DNA of 51,739 nt, taken from Planctomycetota bacterium (GTDB lineage Bacteria > Planctomycetota > MHYJ01 > JACPRB01). Position 1 is the stretch's first letter, and each line of letters opens with the position of its first letter. A program made the translations under genes and the position numbers. Shown here in pieces: positions 43,012 through 49,731 of this stretch. The notes beneath the pieces are model-generated. The model saw only the letters and a program-made list of their open reading frames with translations. It did not search any database and was not told where the DNA came from. The DNA is taken from assembly GCA_035574235.1 (NCBI GenBank), contig DATLZA010000184.1, positions 1 through 51,739 on the forward strand. Direction: 5' to 3'.

Positions 43012-43041
43012 ATTGTCGCCGCCTCGGGTCGATCGAGTCAA
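43012..43041 (-). promoter_or_regulatory. Putative promoter of the FKBP gene
   Basis: Minus-strand TTGACT (43036-43041), 18-nt spacer, GACAAT (43012-43017), about 53 nt before the GTG start. Confidence 0.4.
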
Positions 43042-43081
43042 GGGCTCTTTTCTCCTGCCTTGGGGAGGCGGCGCTGGTAAG

Positions 43082-43789
43082 ATGGGCGCCCTCATGACGG
43101 GGATCGCGATGCTGGCGGCCGGCGTTCTGGCCGGGGCGGCGCATGTCTTGACGGGGCCGGACCATCTGGCGGCGCTGGCGCCGCTTTCGCTCTGGGCACG
43201 GGGAGAGGCGTGGAAGGTGGGGGTTCGCTGGGGCCTGGGGCACTCGGAGGGGGGGGGGGCGTTGGCCGCCCTGGCGTTCGGGATGCGGCTGGCGCTTCCG
43301 TTGGAGGCGATCTCCGAGTGGGGCGAGCGGATCGTGGGGGCGACGCTGATTGCGCTTGGGGTGTGGGGGTTTCGCCGTCTCCTGGGCCGGCGGCTTCATG
43401 CGCACGCGCACCGCCACGGGGATGAGGAGCACGTTCACTTCCACGTTCACGCGTCCGGCGAGGACCACGACGCGCCCGGCGCGCACGTTCACCGCCACAC
43501 GGCGTTCGGGGTGGGGGTGCTGCACGGCGCGGCGGGGGCTTCGCACCTTCTGGGAGTTATTCCCGGGTTCGCGCTGCCCGGAGGAGAGGCGGCGGCGTAT
43601 CTGGCCGGGTTCGCGGCGGGGACGGTGGGGGCGATGACGCTTTTCGCGGCGGCGCTGGGCTGGGCGGCGCCGGCGCGGACGGAGCGGGGACTTCGGCTTT
43701 ACCGCTGGGCGCTGGGGGCGGCGTCGGCGGCCTGCGCGGGCGTCGGGGTTGCGTGGCTGGCGTTGTCGTGGCGGGGCGGCGGTCCTTGA
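43082..43789 (+). CDS. Nickel/cobalt-type transporter (NicO/UreH-like)
   Basis: A 235-aa inner-membrane protein with about six hydrophobic segments. The first has HVLTGPDHLAALAPLS, the His-Asp-His metal signature of this family. A later His-rich loop (HAHAHRHGDEEHVHFHVHASGEDH) is typical of metal-gating regions. The metal is probably Ni2+ or Co2+. The start ATG could be 43082 or 43094; neither has a strong Shine-Dalgarno. It diverges from the FKBP gene. Confidence 0.78.
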   Translation: MGALMTGIAMLAAGVLAGAAHVLTGPDHLAALAPLSLWARGEAWKVGVRWGLGHSEGGGALAALAFGMRLALPLEAISEWGERIVGATLIALGVWGFRRLLGRRLHAHAHRHGDEEHVHFHVHASGEDHDAPGAHVHRHTAFGVGVLHGAAGASHLLGVIPGFALPGGEAAAYLAGFAAGTVGAMTLFAAALGWAAPARTERGLRLYRWALGAASAACAGVGVAWLALSWRGGGP

Positions 43790-43813
43790 AAAATCCCCGT
43801 CGCGGTGTATTCT
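43786..43813 (+). promoter_or_regulatory. Putative promoter of tRNA-Thr
   Basis: TTGAAA (43786-43791), a 16-nt spacer, TATTCT (43808-43813), 17 nt before the mature tRNA 5' end. It overlaps the stop of the nickel transporter gene. Confidence 0.5.
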
Positions 43814-43830
43814 AATGCCCTCCCGCGCGG

Positions 43831-43905
43831 GCCGGGCTAGCTCAACGGCAGAGCACCGCTTTCGTAAAGCGGGGGTTGTGGGTTCAAATCCCATGCCCGG
43901 CTCCA
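43831..43905 (+). tRNA. tRNA-Thr(CGT)
   Basis: A complete cloverleaf. The acceptor stem GCCGGGC (43831-43837) pairs with GCCCGGC (43895-43901). The D arm is GCTC-AACGGCA-GAGC. The anticodon stem CCGCT/AGCGG holds the loop TTCGTAA with anticodon CGT, reading the ACG codon for threonine. The T arm is GTGGG-TTCAAAT-CCCAT. The discriminator base is T (43902), and the CCA end is encoded (43903-43905). Confidence 0.95.
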
Positions 43906-43938
43906 TTCCCGCCCGAAGAAGCGCTCTCGGCAAGGGCG

Positions 43939-43957
43939 ACGCCGGAGATTCCGGCGT
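43939..43957 (+). terminator. Hairpin after tRNA-Thr, possible terminator
   Basis: A perfect 8-bp stem ACGCCGGA (43939-43946) / TCCGGCGT (43950-43957) with a 3-nt loop, 34 nt past the tRNA. No T run follows. Confidence 0.35.
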
Positions 43958-43999
43958 AGATCCTTCGGGGACCGTTTCGAACGCAGGAGGACACCTGTC

Positions 44000-44641
44000 A
44001 TGATGAGAGCCGCGATCGGGCTGGTCCTGGCCCTGGCGCTTCAGGACCGATGGGAAGCCGACATCCGCGCGTTCGAGGCGCAGGACCGCGCCGCTCCGCC
44101 GGCCCCCGGCGGCGTCGTCTTCGTGGGCAGCTCCTCGATCCGCCTCTGGAATCTCCGCGAGGCGTTTCCCGATCTCCCGGTCCTCAATCGCGGCTTCGGC
44201 GGGTCCCAGATGGCCGACGCGGCGCGCTACGCGGAGCGGATCGTGATTCCCTATAAGCCCCGGGTGGTCGTCGTCTTCGCCGGGGGCAACGACATCAACG
44301 CCGGGAAATCGCCGGAGGACGTTCTGGCCGCGTTCAAGGACCTCGTGGGCAAGATTCACGCGGCGCTTCCCGAAACGCGCGTTTACTTCATCTCCCTCTT
44401 TCCGAATCTTAAGAGGGCCGCCCAGGATCCGGCGTGCCGCCGGGTCAACGAGCTCATCCGCGCGTTCGCGAAGACCGATTCCCGTCTGGGCTTCATCGAT
44501 CCCCGGCCGCGCATGGAGAACGCCGAGGGCAAGGCCCGGCCGGAGCTGCTGCGGGAGGACGGCCTCCACCTGAACGAAGAGGGCTACAAGATCTGGAACG
44601 AAGCGGTGGGACCCGTGATCCGGGCCGCGCTGGCGAAATAG
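44000..44641 (+). CDS. SGNH/GDSL-family esterase or lipase
   Basis: 213 aa with a short hydrophobic N-terminus that may be a signal peptide (MMRAAIGLVLALALQ). The catalytic Ser is in VVFVGSSSIRLW (block I), Gly in NRGFGGSQMAD, Asn in FAGGNDINAGK, and Asp-His in REDGLHLNEEGY. Family members split esters of lipids, acetylated sugars or thioesters. The start follows a good Shine-Dalgarno (AGGAGG). It is 94 nt past the tRNA gene. Confidence 0.9.
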   Translation: MMRAAIGLVLALALQDRWEADIRAFEAQDRAAPPAPGGVVFVGSSSIRLWNLREAFPDLPVLNRGFGGSQMADAARYAERIVIPYKPRVVVVFAGGNDINAGKSPEDVLAAFKDLVGKIHAALPETRVYFISLFPNLKRAAQDPACRRVNELIRAFAKTDSRLGFIDPRPRMENAEGKARPELLREDGLHLNEEGYKIWNEAVGPVIRAALAK

Positions 44642-44699
44642 GTTCCGCGGCCGCGGACTTGCCGTTGCTTCCCGGCCGGGGCGCGGTTATCCTCCTCGC

Positions 44700-45635
44700 G
44701 TGAGCCTGGTGGGCCGCTTTTTCGGCTCCCGGGACGACGTTCCCGGATGGGCCTGCTTTTTCGACGCCGAGGGGTATCGGGCGTTTTTGGCCGTTCTCGA
44801 CGCCGAAATGAAGCGCCGCGGACTGGCCTATGAGCTGGACGAGGGGATCCTGCGGTTGCCCGCCCCCGGTCCGGATCCCTCCGAGTACGGCCTGCTGAAC
44901 CTGGCCCAGCTCTGTCACGCCTCTCCCCGCGGCGAGTGGCCGTCCGTGGTGGCCCGCCACTTCGACAGCACGTTCCGCTTCTCCGAGGAATCCCGCGAGA
45001 TCGACGCCCGCGCCCGGCGCTTCGACGACGTGCGCTCCCTTCTCAAGGTGCGGCTCTACCATCCGGACTACCTGCGGCACATGGGGCCCGAGCGGCTGGT
45101 CCATCGCGTGCCCGCGCCGGGCCTGGTCGAAACGCTCGTCTACGATCTGCCTTCGTCCGTGAGCACCGTGCCTCGGGAGCACCTGGGCGCCTGGGGTCGC
45201 CCGGAGGAGGAGCTCTTCGCGCTGGGCCTGGCCAACGTGCGCGCCGAGGGGCTTCTGGAGCCGCGCCGTTTCGAGGTGGAAGGAGGGGCGGCCTTCTACG
45301 CACTGGCCGGGGACAGCTTCTTCACCGCCTCGCACGCGCTTTTCCTGCGGGAATATCTCGGGCCGGCCCCCGAGCACGGCGCGCTGGTGGCCGTGCCCCA
45401 CCGTCACGCCGTCCTTTACCACCCGATCGCGGACATGAAGGTAGTGCCCGTTCTTCAGTCCATGATCGCGGTGGCCTTCGGCATGTACCAGGAAGGCCCG
45501 GGGTCCATCCATCCGGGTCTCTTCTGGTGGCGGGACGGGAGGATGACGGATCTGCCCTCGCGCGTGCGGGCCCGGTCGATCGATTTTGCGCCGCCTGAGG
45601 AGTTCGTGGCGCTTCTCAACCGGTTGCCGGAGTAG
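44700..45635 (+). CDS. YtpQ-like (DUF1444-type) protein
   Basis: 311 aa, starting with GTG. The middle and C-terminal parts resemble the YtpQ family: [23 protein letters not shown] and [11 protein letters not shown] match the family stretch where a conserved Tyr or Ser-Pro element is followed by EELxxxAxxN. There is no signal or membrane segment. The function of the family is unknown. Its end overlaps the convergent cyclophilin gene by 20 nt. Confidence 0.55.
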   Translation: MSLVGRFFGSRDDVPGWACFFDAEGYRAFLAVLDAEMKRRGLAYELDEGILRLPAPGPDPSEYGLLNLAQLCHASPRGEWPSVVARHFDSTFRFSEESREIDARARRFDDVRSLLKVRLYHPDYLRHMGPERLVHRVPAPGLVETLVYDLPSSVSTVPREHLGAWGRPEEELFALGLANVRAEGLLEPRRFEVEGGAAFYALAGDSFFTASHALFLREYLGPAPEHGALVAVPHRHAVLYHPIADMKVVPVLQSMIAVAFGMYQEGPGSIHPGLFWWRDGRMTDLPSRVRARSIDFAPPEEFVALLNRLPE

Positions 45636-46113
45636 GCCCGGAGACGGTCCGCACCTCGACGCGCAGCATCCGGTCTCCCTGGACGATGCGATCCACCACG
45701 TCCTGACCCGAGAGGACCTGCCCGAAGACCGTATGCACGCCGTCGAGGCGGGGCGTGGCGACGTGGGTGATGAAGAACTGGGATCCGCCGGTGCAGCGGC
45801 CGGACAGCCGCCGTCCGGTCTTCGGGTCGTGGCGGCACTGCCCTTTGTGGGCCATCGAAAGGGCGCCGCGGACGTGCTTGCGGTCGGGGTGGATCTCGCA
45901 TTCGATCTCGTAACCCGGTCCGCCGCGGCCCGTGCCGGTCGGATCGCCGCCCTGGATCATGAAGTCCGCGATGACGCGGTGGAACGAGACGCCGTTGTAG
46001 AAGCCGGAGTTGGCCAGCTTCTCGAAGTTGGCCACCGTTCTGGGGGCCTCCCGCTCGAAGAGTTCCAGCGTGATCGTGCCGCGTTCGGTTTCCAGAATCG
46101 CGTGTTTGGCCAT
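45616..46113 (-). CDS. Cyclophilin-type peptidyl-prolyl isomerase
   Basis: A 165-aa cytoplasmic isomerase with the cyclophilin core: [48 protein letters not shown] (active Arg and Phe/Met/Gln), GSQFFITH and [18 protein letters not shown]. The first ATG (46111-46113) begins at the conserved strand. It is divergent from the DsbD-type selenoprotein gene by 64 nt. Confidence 0.93.
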   Translation of the reverse strand: MAKHAILETERGTITLELFEREAPRTVANFEKLANSGFYNGVSFHRVIADFMIQGGDPTGTGRGGPGYEIECEIHPDRKHVRGALSMAHKGQCRHDPKTGRRLSGRCTGGSQFFITHVATPRLDGVHTVFGQVLSGQDVVDRIVQGDRMLRVEVRTVSGPTPATG

Positions 46114-46165
46114 GGTCGGCTCCGTTGCATCGGGGGAATTCGGTTCCGTCCTTCCCCGTTCCCTA

Positions 46166-46171
46166 TATAAT
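46166..46171 (+). promoter_or_regulatory. -10 box (TATAAT) next to the seleno-DsbD start
   Basis: A perfect TATAAT lies 6 nt before the ATG at 46178, so transcription would begin at or near the start codon. The mRNA may be leaderless. No convincing -35 box is seen. Confidence 0.45.
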
Positions 46172-46177
46172 ACCGCC

Positions 46178-47959
46178 ATGTTTCTTTGGACAACGATTCT
46201 GGCTGTTGCCGCGGCGGCGCCGGCGCCGCAGGAGCCGGGAGGCTTCGCGCGAAAGAAGCCCGAAATCCGGATCGTCGCGATCCGTCCCGAGAAGAGCGAA
46301 GTCCGCGTGGGCGAAACCTTCCGGGTGTCCTTCGAGGTCGAAATCCCCAAGGGATGGTACATCTATCCGACCTATCCCACCACGACCGGAACGCCCACGA
46401 AATTCGTTTTCGAAGCGGCCGAGCCGGCGGGCAAGGTGGAGGAACCCAAGCCCAAGACCAAGCCGGCCGAGGCGGGACTGGAGGCGTACGATTACCACGA
46501 AGGGACGGTCACGTTCACGGTTCCCGTCTACCTCAAGCCGGGCCCGGCTCCCGGTCCTTTCGAAGTGAAGGGCCTGGTGGACTATCAGATCTGCTCGGCG
46601 GTCTGCATTCCCGCGCGGACGCCGTTTTCGTTCCCCATCGTCGTGGCGCAGGGCGAAGTTCAGCCGGCGGCGGGGGCCGAGGACTTCGAGCGCCGGGGCG
46701 TCTGGGCGCTGATCCTTCTCGGAATGACGGGTGGCCTGATCTCTCTGGTCATGCCCTGCACGTATCCGCTCATCCCGATCACGCTGACGTACTTTCTCAA
46801 GCAGGCGGCCGGATCGCGTTCGCACGGCATGGTCCTTTCCGGAGCGTACTCGCTGGGGATCATCCTGTCTTTTACGGGGCTCGGCTTTCTACTCACGATT
46901 CTGCTCGGAGCCGGCGGGGCGCGCGAGTTCGCCGCCAATCCGTGGGTAAACGTGGGCGTGGGGCTTCTGTTCCTCTGGTTCACCGGGTCGCTTTTCGGAT
47001 GGTACGAGATCCGGCTTCCGTTCGGACTGGAGTCCCGCCTCGCCGGAACGCCGCGGCAGGGCGTGGGCGGAGCCTTCATCCTGGGCCTGGTGTTTTCGAT
47101 CGTGACCTTCACCTGCACGATTCCGATCGCCGCGACGATCCTCACCTTGGCCGCCCAGGGGCACCGCCTTTCGGCGCTCATTGCGATGCTGGCCTATTCG
47201 GCGACGATGGCGCTTCCTTTCTTCGTGATGGGAATCTTTCCCGGGCTGCTCCGGGAGGTGCCCAGGAGCGGGGGCTGGCTGGGGACGGTGAAGACCTCGA
47301 TGGCGTTCGTGGAACTCGGGCTCGCGGTCTTTTATCTGTCCAAGGCCGATCAGTCCTGGGAGATCGGGGTCCTGAACCGCTGGGTGGTGCTCGCGCTCTA
47401 TACGGCGGTGGGGGTGGGCGTGGCGCTTTACCTGCTGCGCTTCTTCCGCGCGCGGCCGGGGTTCTTCCGGCTCGTCTCGGCGGGGCTGTTCCTGGCGCTG
47501 GGAGGCGTCATGGCCTACGGGTTCACGGGCCGGCGGCTGGGACTGCTGGAAACCATCGTGCCGCCGCCGCCCATCCACGGGACCACGCTTCCGGCCGGAC
47601 TGGAGGAGGCGAAGCGCCGGGGCAAACCTCTCTTCGTGGAATTCACCGGCGTCACCTGATCGAACTGCCTGGCGAACCGCGGGACGGTTCTGGCGGCTCC
47701 CGAGGTCGAGAAGATCCTTTCGGAGCATTACGTCGTGGCCGAGCTTTGGACGGACCGGAAAGGTCCCCGAAGCCGGGCGATGGACGAGGAAAACAACCGC
47801 CTGCTCAACGAGCGGTTCGGCGGGGCGCTGCCGCTCTATGTGATTTTCACGCCGGACGGGCGCGAAGTGGCGCGCCTGGGCGGCCGTCCGTCGGTGTCCG
47901 AATTCGTGGAGTTTCTGAAGAAAGGCCTCCCGGCCGCGGCGGGCGCAAGTAACCCTTGA
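46178..47959 (+). CDS. DsbD-type thiol:disulfide interchange selenoprotein
   Basis: Read through the TGA at 47657-47659, this is one 593-aa protein with Sec at residue 494. The N-terminus has a signal sequence and a DsbD-alpha-like domain ([28 protein letters not shown]). The centre is an 8-9-segment membrane domain with the paired Cys motifs [17 protein letters not shown] and [16 protein letters not shown]. The C-terminus is a thioredoxin-like domain: [15 protein letters not shown], so the active pair is U-S-N-C instead of C-x-x-C. The protein moves electrons from cytoplasmic thioredoxin across the membrane to periplasmic partners. A hairpin at 47674-47690 fits a bacterial SECIS. Confidence 0.9.
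47674..47690 (+). promoter_or_regulatory. Candidate bacterial SECIS hairpin, seleno-DsbD
   Basis: A perfect 6-bp stem GAACCG (47674-47679) / CGGTTC (47685-47690) closes the 5-nt loop CGGGA (47680-47684). The loop begins 20 nt after the TGA, with G as second loop base. Its CGGG(A/U) loop matches the hairpin after the TGA at 17334. Confidence 0.75.
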
Positions 47960-47983
47960 TTCCGCCCCCGGCCGTGGTACAAC
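47956..47983 (+). promoter_or_regulatory. Putative promoter of the seleno-thioredoxin gene
   Basis: TTGATT (47956-47961), 16-nt spacer, TACAAC (47978-47983), 25 nt before the ATG. The -35 box overlaps the seleno-DsbD stop. Confidence 0.4.
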
Positions 47984-48008
47984 GTGCAGCCGGAAAGGAG
48001 CATTTCTC

Positions 48009-48335
48009 ATGGCCCACCTACCCGCAGTGACCGATCAGAACTTTCAGCAGGAAGTCCTCGGCGCCCCGGCGGCGGTCGTGGACTTCTGGGCGGAGTGGTG
48101 ACCCAGCTGCGTGCGGCTCTCTCCCGTGATGGAGGAACTGGCCAAGGAGTACGGCGGCAAGGTCAAGATCGTGGCGGCCAACGTGGATGACAGCCAGGAG
48201 ACCGCCGCTCACCTGGGGGTCATGTCGATTCCCGCGATCGTCTTCTTCAAAGGAGGCAAGGAAGTTTCGCGCATCGTCGGGGCTCAGCCCAAGCAGCGCT
48301 TCAAGGACGAGATCCGCAAACAGTTCGGGGTGTAG
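48009..48335 (+). CDS. Thioredoxin selenoprotein (W-U-P-S-C active site)
   Basis: Read through the TGA at 48099-48101, this is a complete 108-aa thioredoxin with Sec at residue 31. The fold is intact: TDQNFQQEVL, PAAVVDFWAEW-U-PSC, RLSPVMEELAKEYGGKVKIV, then the cis-Pro strand MSIPAIVFFKGGKEV. The usual WCGPC becomes WUPSC, with Sec in the nucleophile position. It reduces disulfides in the cytoplasm and is the natural electron donor for the seleno-DsbD encoded 49 nt upstream. The ATG follows GGAAAGGAG. A caller that treats TGA as stop would begin the gene after residue 31. Confidence 0.92.
48120..48135 (+). promoter_or_regulatory. Candidate bacterial SECIS hairpin, seleno-thioredoxin
   Basis: Stem TCTCC (48120-48124) / GGAGG (48131-48135), with one U-G pair, closes the 6-nt loop CGTGAT (48125-48130). 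The loop begins 23 nt after the TGA and has G as second base. It is weaker than the other two hairpins but fits the same rules. Confidence 0.55.
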
Positions 48336-48344
48336 GCGTTTTTG

Positions 48345-48373
48345 TTGGCAAGGCCGGCGCACGCCGATAGAAT
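48345..48373 (+). promoter_or_regulatory. Putative promoter of the FabZ-like gene
   Basis: TTGGCA (48345-48350), 17-nt spacer, TAGAAT (48368-48373), 8 nt before the ATG at 48382. The transcript may be almost leaderless. Confidence 0.5.
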
Positions 48374-48381
48374 CCGCGCGT

Positions 48382-48861
48382 ATGCCCGGCCCTCTTCTGG
48401 CGGATCTGTCCCGCTTCGAGCCTCTCCGGCCGCTTCTGGACCGCGAGGGGGTCGCCCGCATTCTCCCGCATCGCGACGCGATGGCCCTCGTGGACGGGAT
48501 CTGTCATAACGATCCCCGCGAGATGATCGCCGTGGGGTGGAAGGACGTCCGGCCGGACGAGTTCTGGGTTTCGGGGCACTTTCCCGGCAACCCGATCCTT
48601 CCCGGGGTTCTTCTCGTCGAAGCGGCGGCCCAGGTTTCGCTGGTGGCCTACAAGACGGGCGTCCCGGAGATCGCCGACCGGCTGGTCGTCTTCGGCGGGA
48701 TCGACGGGGTGCGCTTTCGGGGCGTGGTGCGGCCGGGGGACCGCGTCTTTATCGTGGCCAAGATGCTCGAGATGTCCCGCCGGGGCGCCCGCGCGGCCAC
48801 TCAGGCCGTCGTGCGCGGAAAGCTCGTCTACGAAGGCCAGGTCCTGGCCATCGTGACGTGA
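48382..48861 (+). CDS. FabZ-like 3-hydroxyacyl-ACP dehydratase
   Basis: A 159-aa hot-dog-fold protein. It has HRDAMALVDGI near the N-terminus and the active-site stretch GHFPGNPILPGVLLVEAAAQ, in which the His and the later Glu catalyse dehydration of 3-hydroxyacyl-ACP in fatty acid synthesis. Length fits FabZ/FabA-like single-domain enzymes. It could instead act in a special lipid or polyketide route, as no other fab genes are adjacent. Confidence 0.85.
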   Translation: MPGPLLADLSRFEPLRPLLDREGVARILPHRDAMALVDGICHNDPREMIAVGWKDVRPDEFWVSGHFPGNPILPGVLLVEAAAQVSLVAYKTGVPEIADRLVVFGGIDGVRFRGVVRPGDRVFIVAKMLEMSRRGARAATQAVVRGKLVYEGQVLAIVT

Positions 48862-48874
48862 CGGTCGCCGGGGT

Positions 48875-48903
48875 TTGACGGTTCTCGCGCGTCCTTATAT
48901 AGT
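48875..48903 (+). promoter_or_regulatory. Putative promoter of the zinc-motif lipoprotein gene
   Basis: TTGACG (48875-48880), 17-nt spacer, TATAGT (48898-48903), with GGAGGG before the ATG at 48931. Confidence 0.6.
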
Positions 48904-48930
48904 GGGCGGGTGCCCTGGAGGGCGAATCGC

Positions 48931-49518
48931 ATGAGGCTCAGAGACGCCTGGCTGTGGGTGGGCGCGGCCGCGCTTTCGGCGTGCGGAGGCGGCGTCCAGG
49001 ACGGAGTGGTCCAGTTCCTCGGGCCCTCGCCGAACACCGCAAAGCAGCTCGCCCAGGACGTGCGCTCCGTCAAGACCGCCTGTCCGGGGTGCGGCCGGAC
49101 CCTGGAGCTCGGGACGGAGCGATGCCCCGACCGGAAGGGGTGCGATGCCCGCGTCCGATGGGCCAACGCCTACCGGTGCGGCTACTGCCGCGGTTCCGGC
49201 TCCTGCCAGGCGTGCTTCCTCATGGAACAGCCGGACGGGAAGTGCTTCAATTGCAAGGGGAACGGCTACATCACGTACCTCGGCAAGTCTCCTCCGTGTC
49301 CGAACTGCGCCACGGGCAAGGACGCCAAGCCCGGGGCGTGCCCGGTCTGCAAGGGATCGCGGAAGTGCGACTTCTGCGCCGGCGAGGGCAAGGTTTCGGC
49401 CGACGTTCTCAAGGAGCGAGCCGCCAAGGCTGCCGCCGCGAAGAGCGAGGAAGGAGGAGAAGCGCCGGCGGCGCCTCCCGCCGAAGCGCCCAAGGAAGAA
49501 CCGAAAAAGGAACCCTGA
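48931..49518 (+). CDS. Lipoprotein with DnaJ-type Cys-rich zinc motifs
   Basis: 195 aa. A lipobox (LSACGGG) follows MRLRDAWLWVGAAA, so it is exported and lipid anchored. The body has repeated CxxC and CxxCxGxG-like motifs (CPGCGRTL, CGYCRGSGSC, CFNCKGNGY, CPNCATG, CPVCKGSRKCDFCAGEG) resembling the zinc domain of DnaJ, with no J domain. The C-terminus is an Ala/Lys/Glu/Pro tail (APAAPPAEAPKEEPKKEP). A disulfide or zinc role fits its position near the thioredoxin genes, but this is inference. Confidence 0.75.
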   Translation: MRLRDAWLWVGAAALSACGGGVQDGVVQFLGPSPNTAKQLAQDVRSVKTACPGCGRTLELGTERCPDRKGCDARVRWANAYRCGYCRGSGSCQACFLMEQPDGKCFNCKGNGYITYLGKSPPCPNCATGKDAKPGACPVCKGSRKCDFCAGEGKVSADVLKERAAKAAAAKSEEGGEAPAAPPAEAPKEEPKKEP

Positions 49519-49524
49519 GCGTAC

Positions 49525-49540
49525 GGGGTTTCAGAACCCC
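49525..49540 (+). terminator. Hairpin after the zinc-motif lipoprotein gene
   Basis: A 6-bp stem GGGGTT (49525-49530) / AACCCC (49535-49540) with loop TCAG, just past the stop. No T run follows, so termination is uncertain. Confidence 0.35.
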
Positions 49541-49581
49541 TGGAGTCTCCCATCGTTCGCTATGCCGTCAGCCGGATCCTC

Positions 49582-49722
49582 ATGGGGTTCGGCATCTGCG
49601 TGGTCGGAGTCGGCCTTCTTGTGGGGCTTTCCTACAACAACCTGAAGGCCGAGCTGGCCTATCTGATCGCGGGGCTTCTTCTGTTCAGCGCCGGCCGTCT
49701 GGCCCAGCCCGCGGGGAAATAG
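49582..49722 (+). CDS. Small hydrophobic membrane protein, 46 aa or slightly longer
   Basis: From ATG 49582 it reads MGFGICVVGVGLLVGLSYNN then LKAELAYLIAGLLLFSAGRLAQPAGK, with two hydrophobic stretches likely to span the membrane. The frame is open upstream to the TGA that ends the lipoprotein gene, and the preceding residues (SPIVRYAVSRIL) look coherent, so a non-ATG start around 49540-49550 is possible. The function is unknown. It converges on the next gene with a 9-nt gap. Confidence 0.5.
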   Translation: MGFGICVVGVGLLVGLSYNNLKAELAYLIAGLLLFSAGRLAQPAGK

Positions 49723-49731
49723 GCGCCGCGG

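Noticed and set aside
17109-48335. Three genes as pseudogenes or sequencing errors
   Set aside because: Three independent TGA codons, two exactly at catalytic Cys positions of known families, with fitting hairpins and open frames after them, are better explained by selenocysteine. No other stop type or frameshift is seen in these genes.
48111-48335. A 74-aa thioredoxin starting after the active site
   Set aside because: It is the part of the seleno-thioredoxin after Sec; the upstream frame contains the conserved N-terminus with a good Shine-Dalgarno.
49516-49722. A fourth read-through TGA after the zinc-motif lipoprotein
   Set aside because: The frame is open beyond the TGA and a hairpin follows, but the loop starts only 12 nt after the TGA, the site (K-K-E-P) is not a redox motif, and the tail is better explained as a separate small membrane protein.
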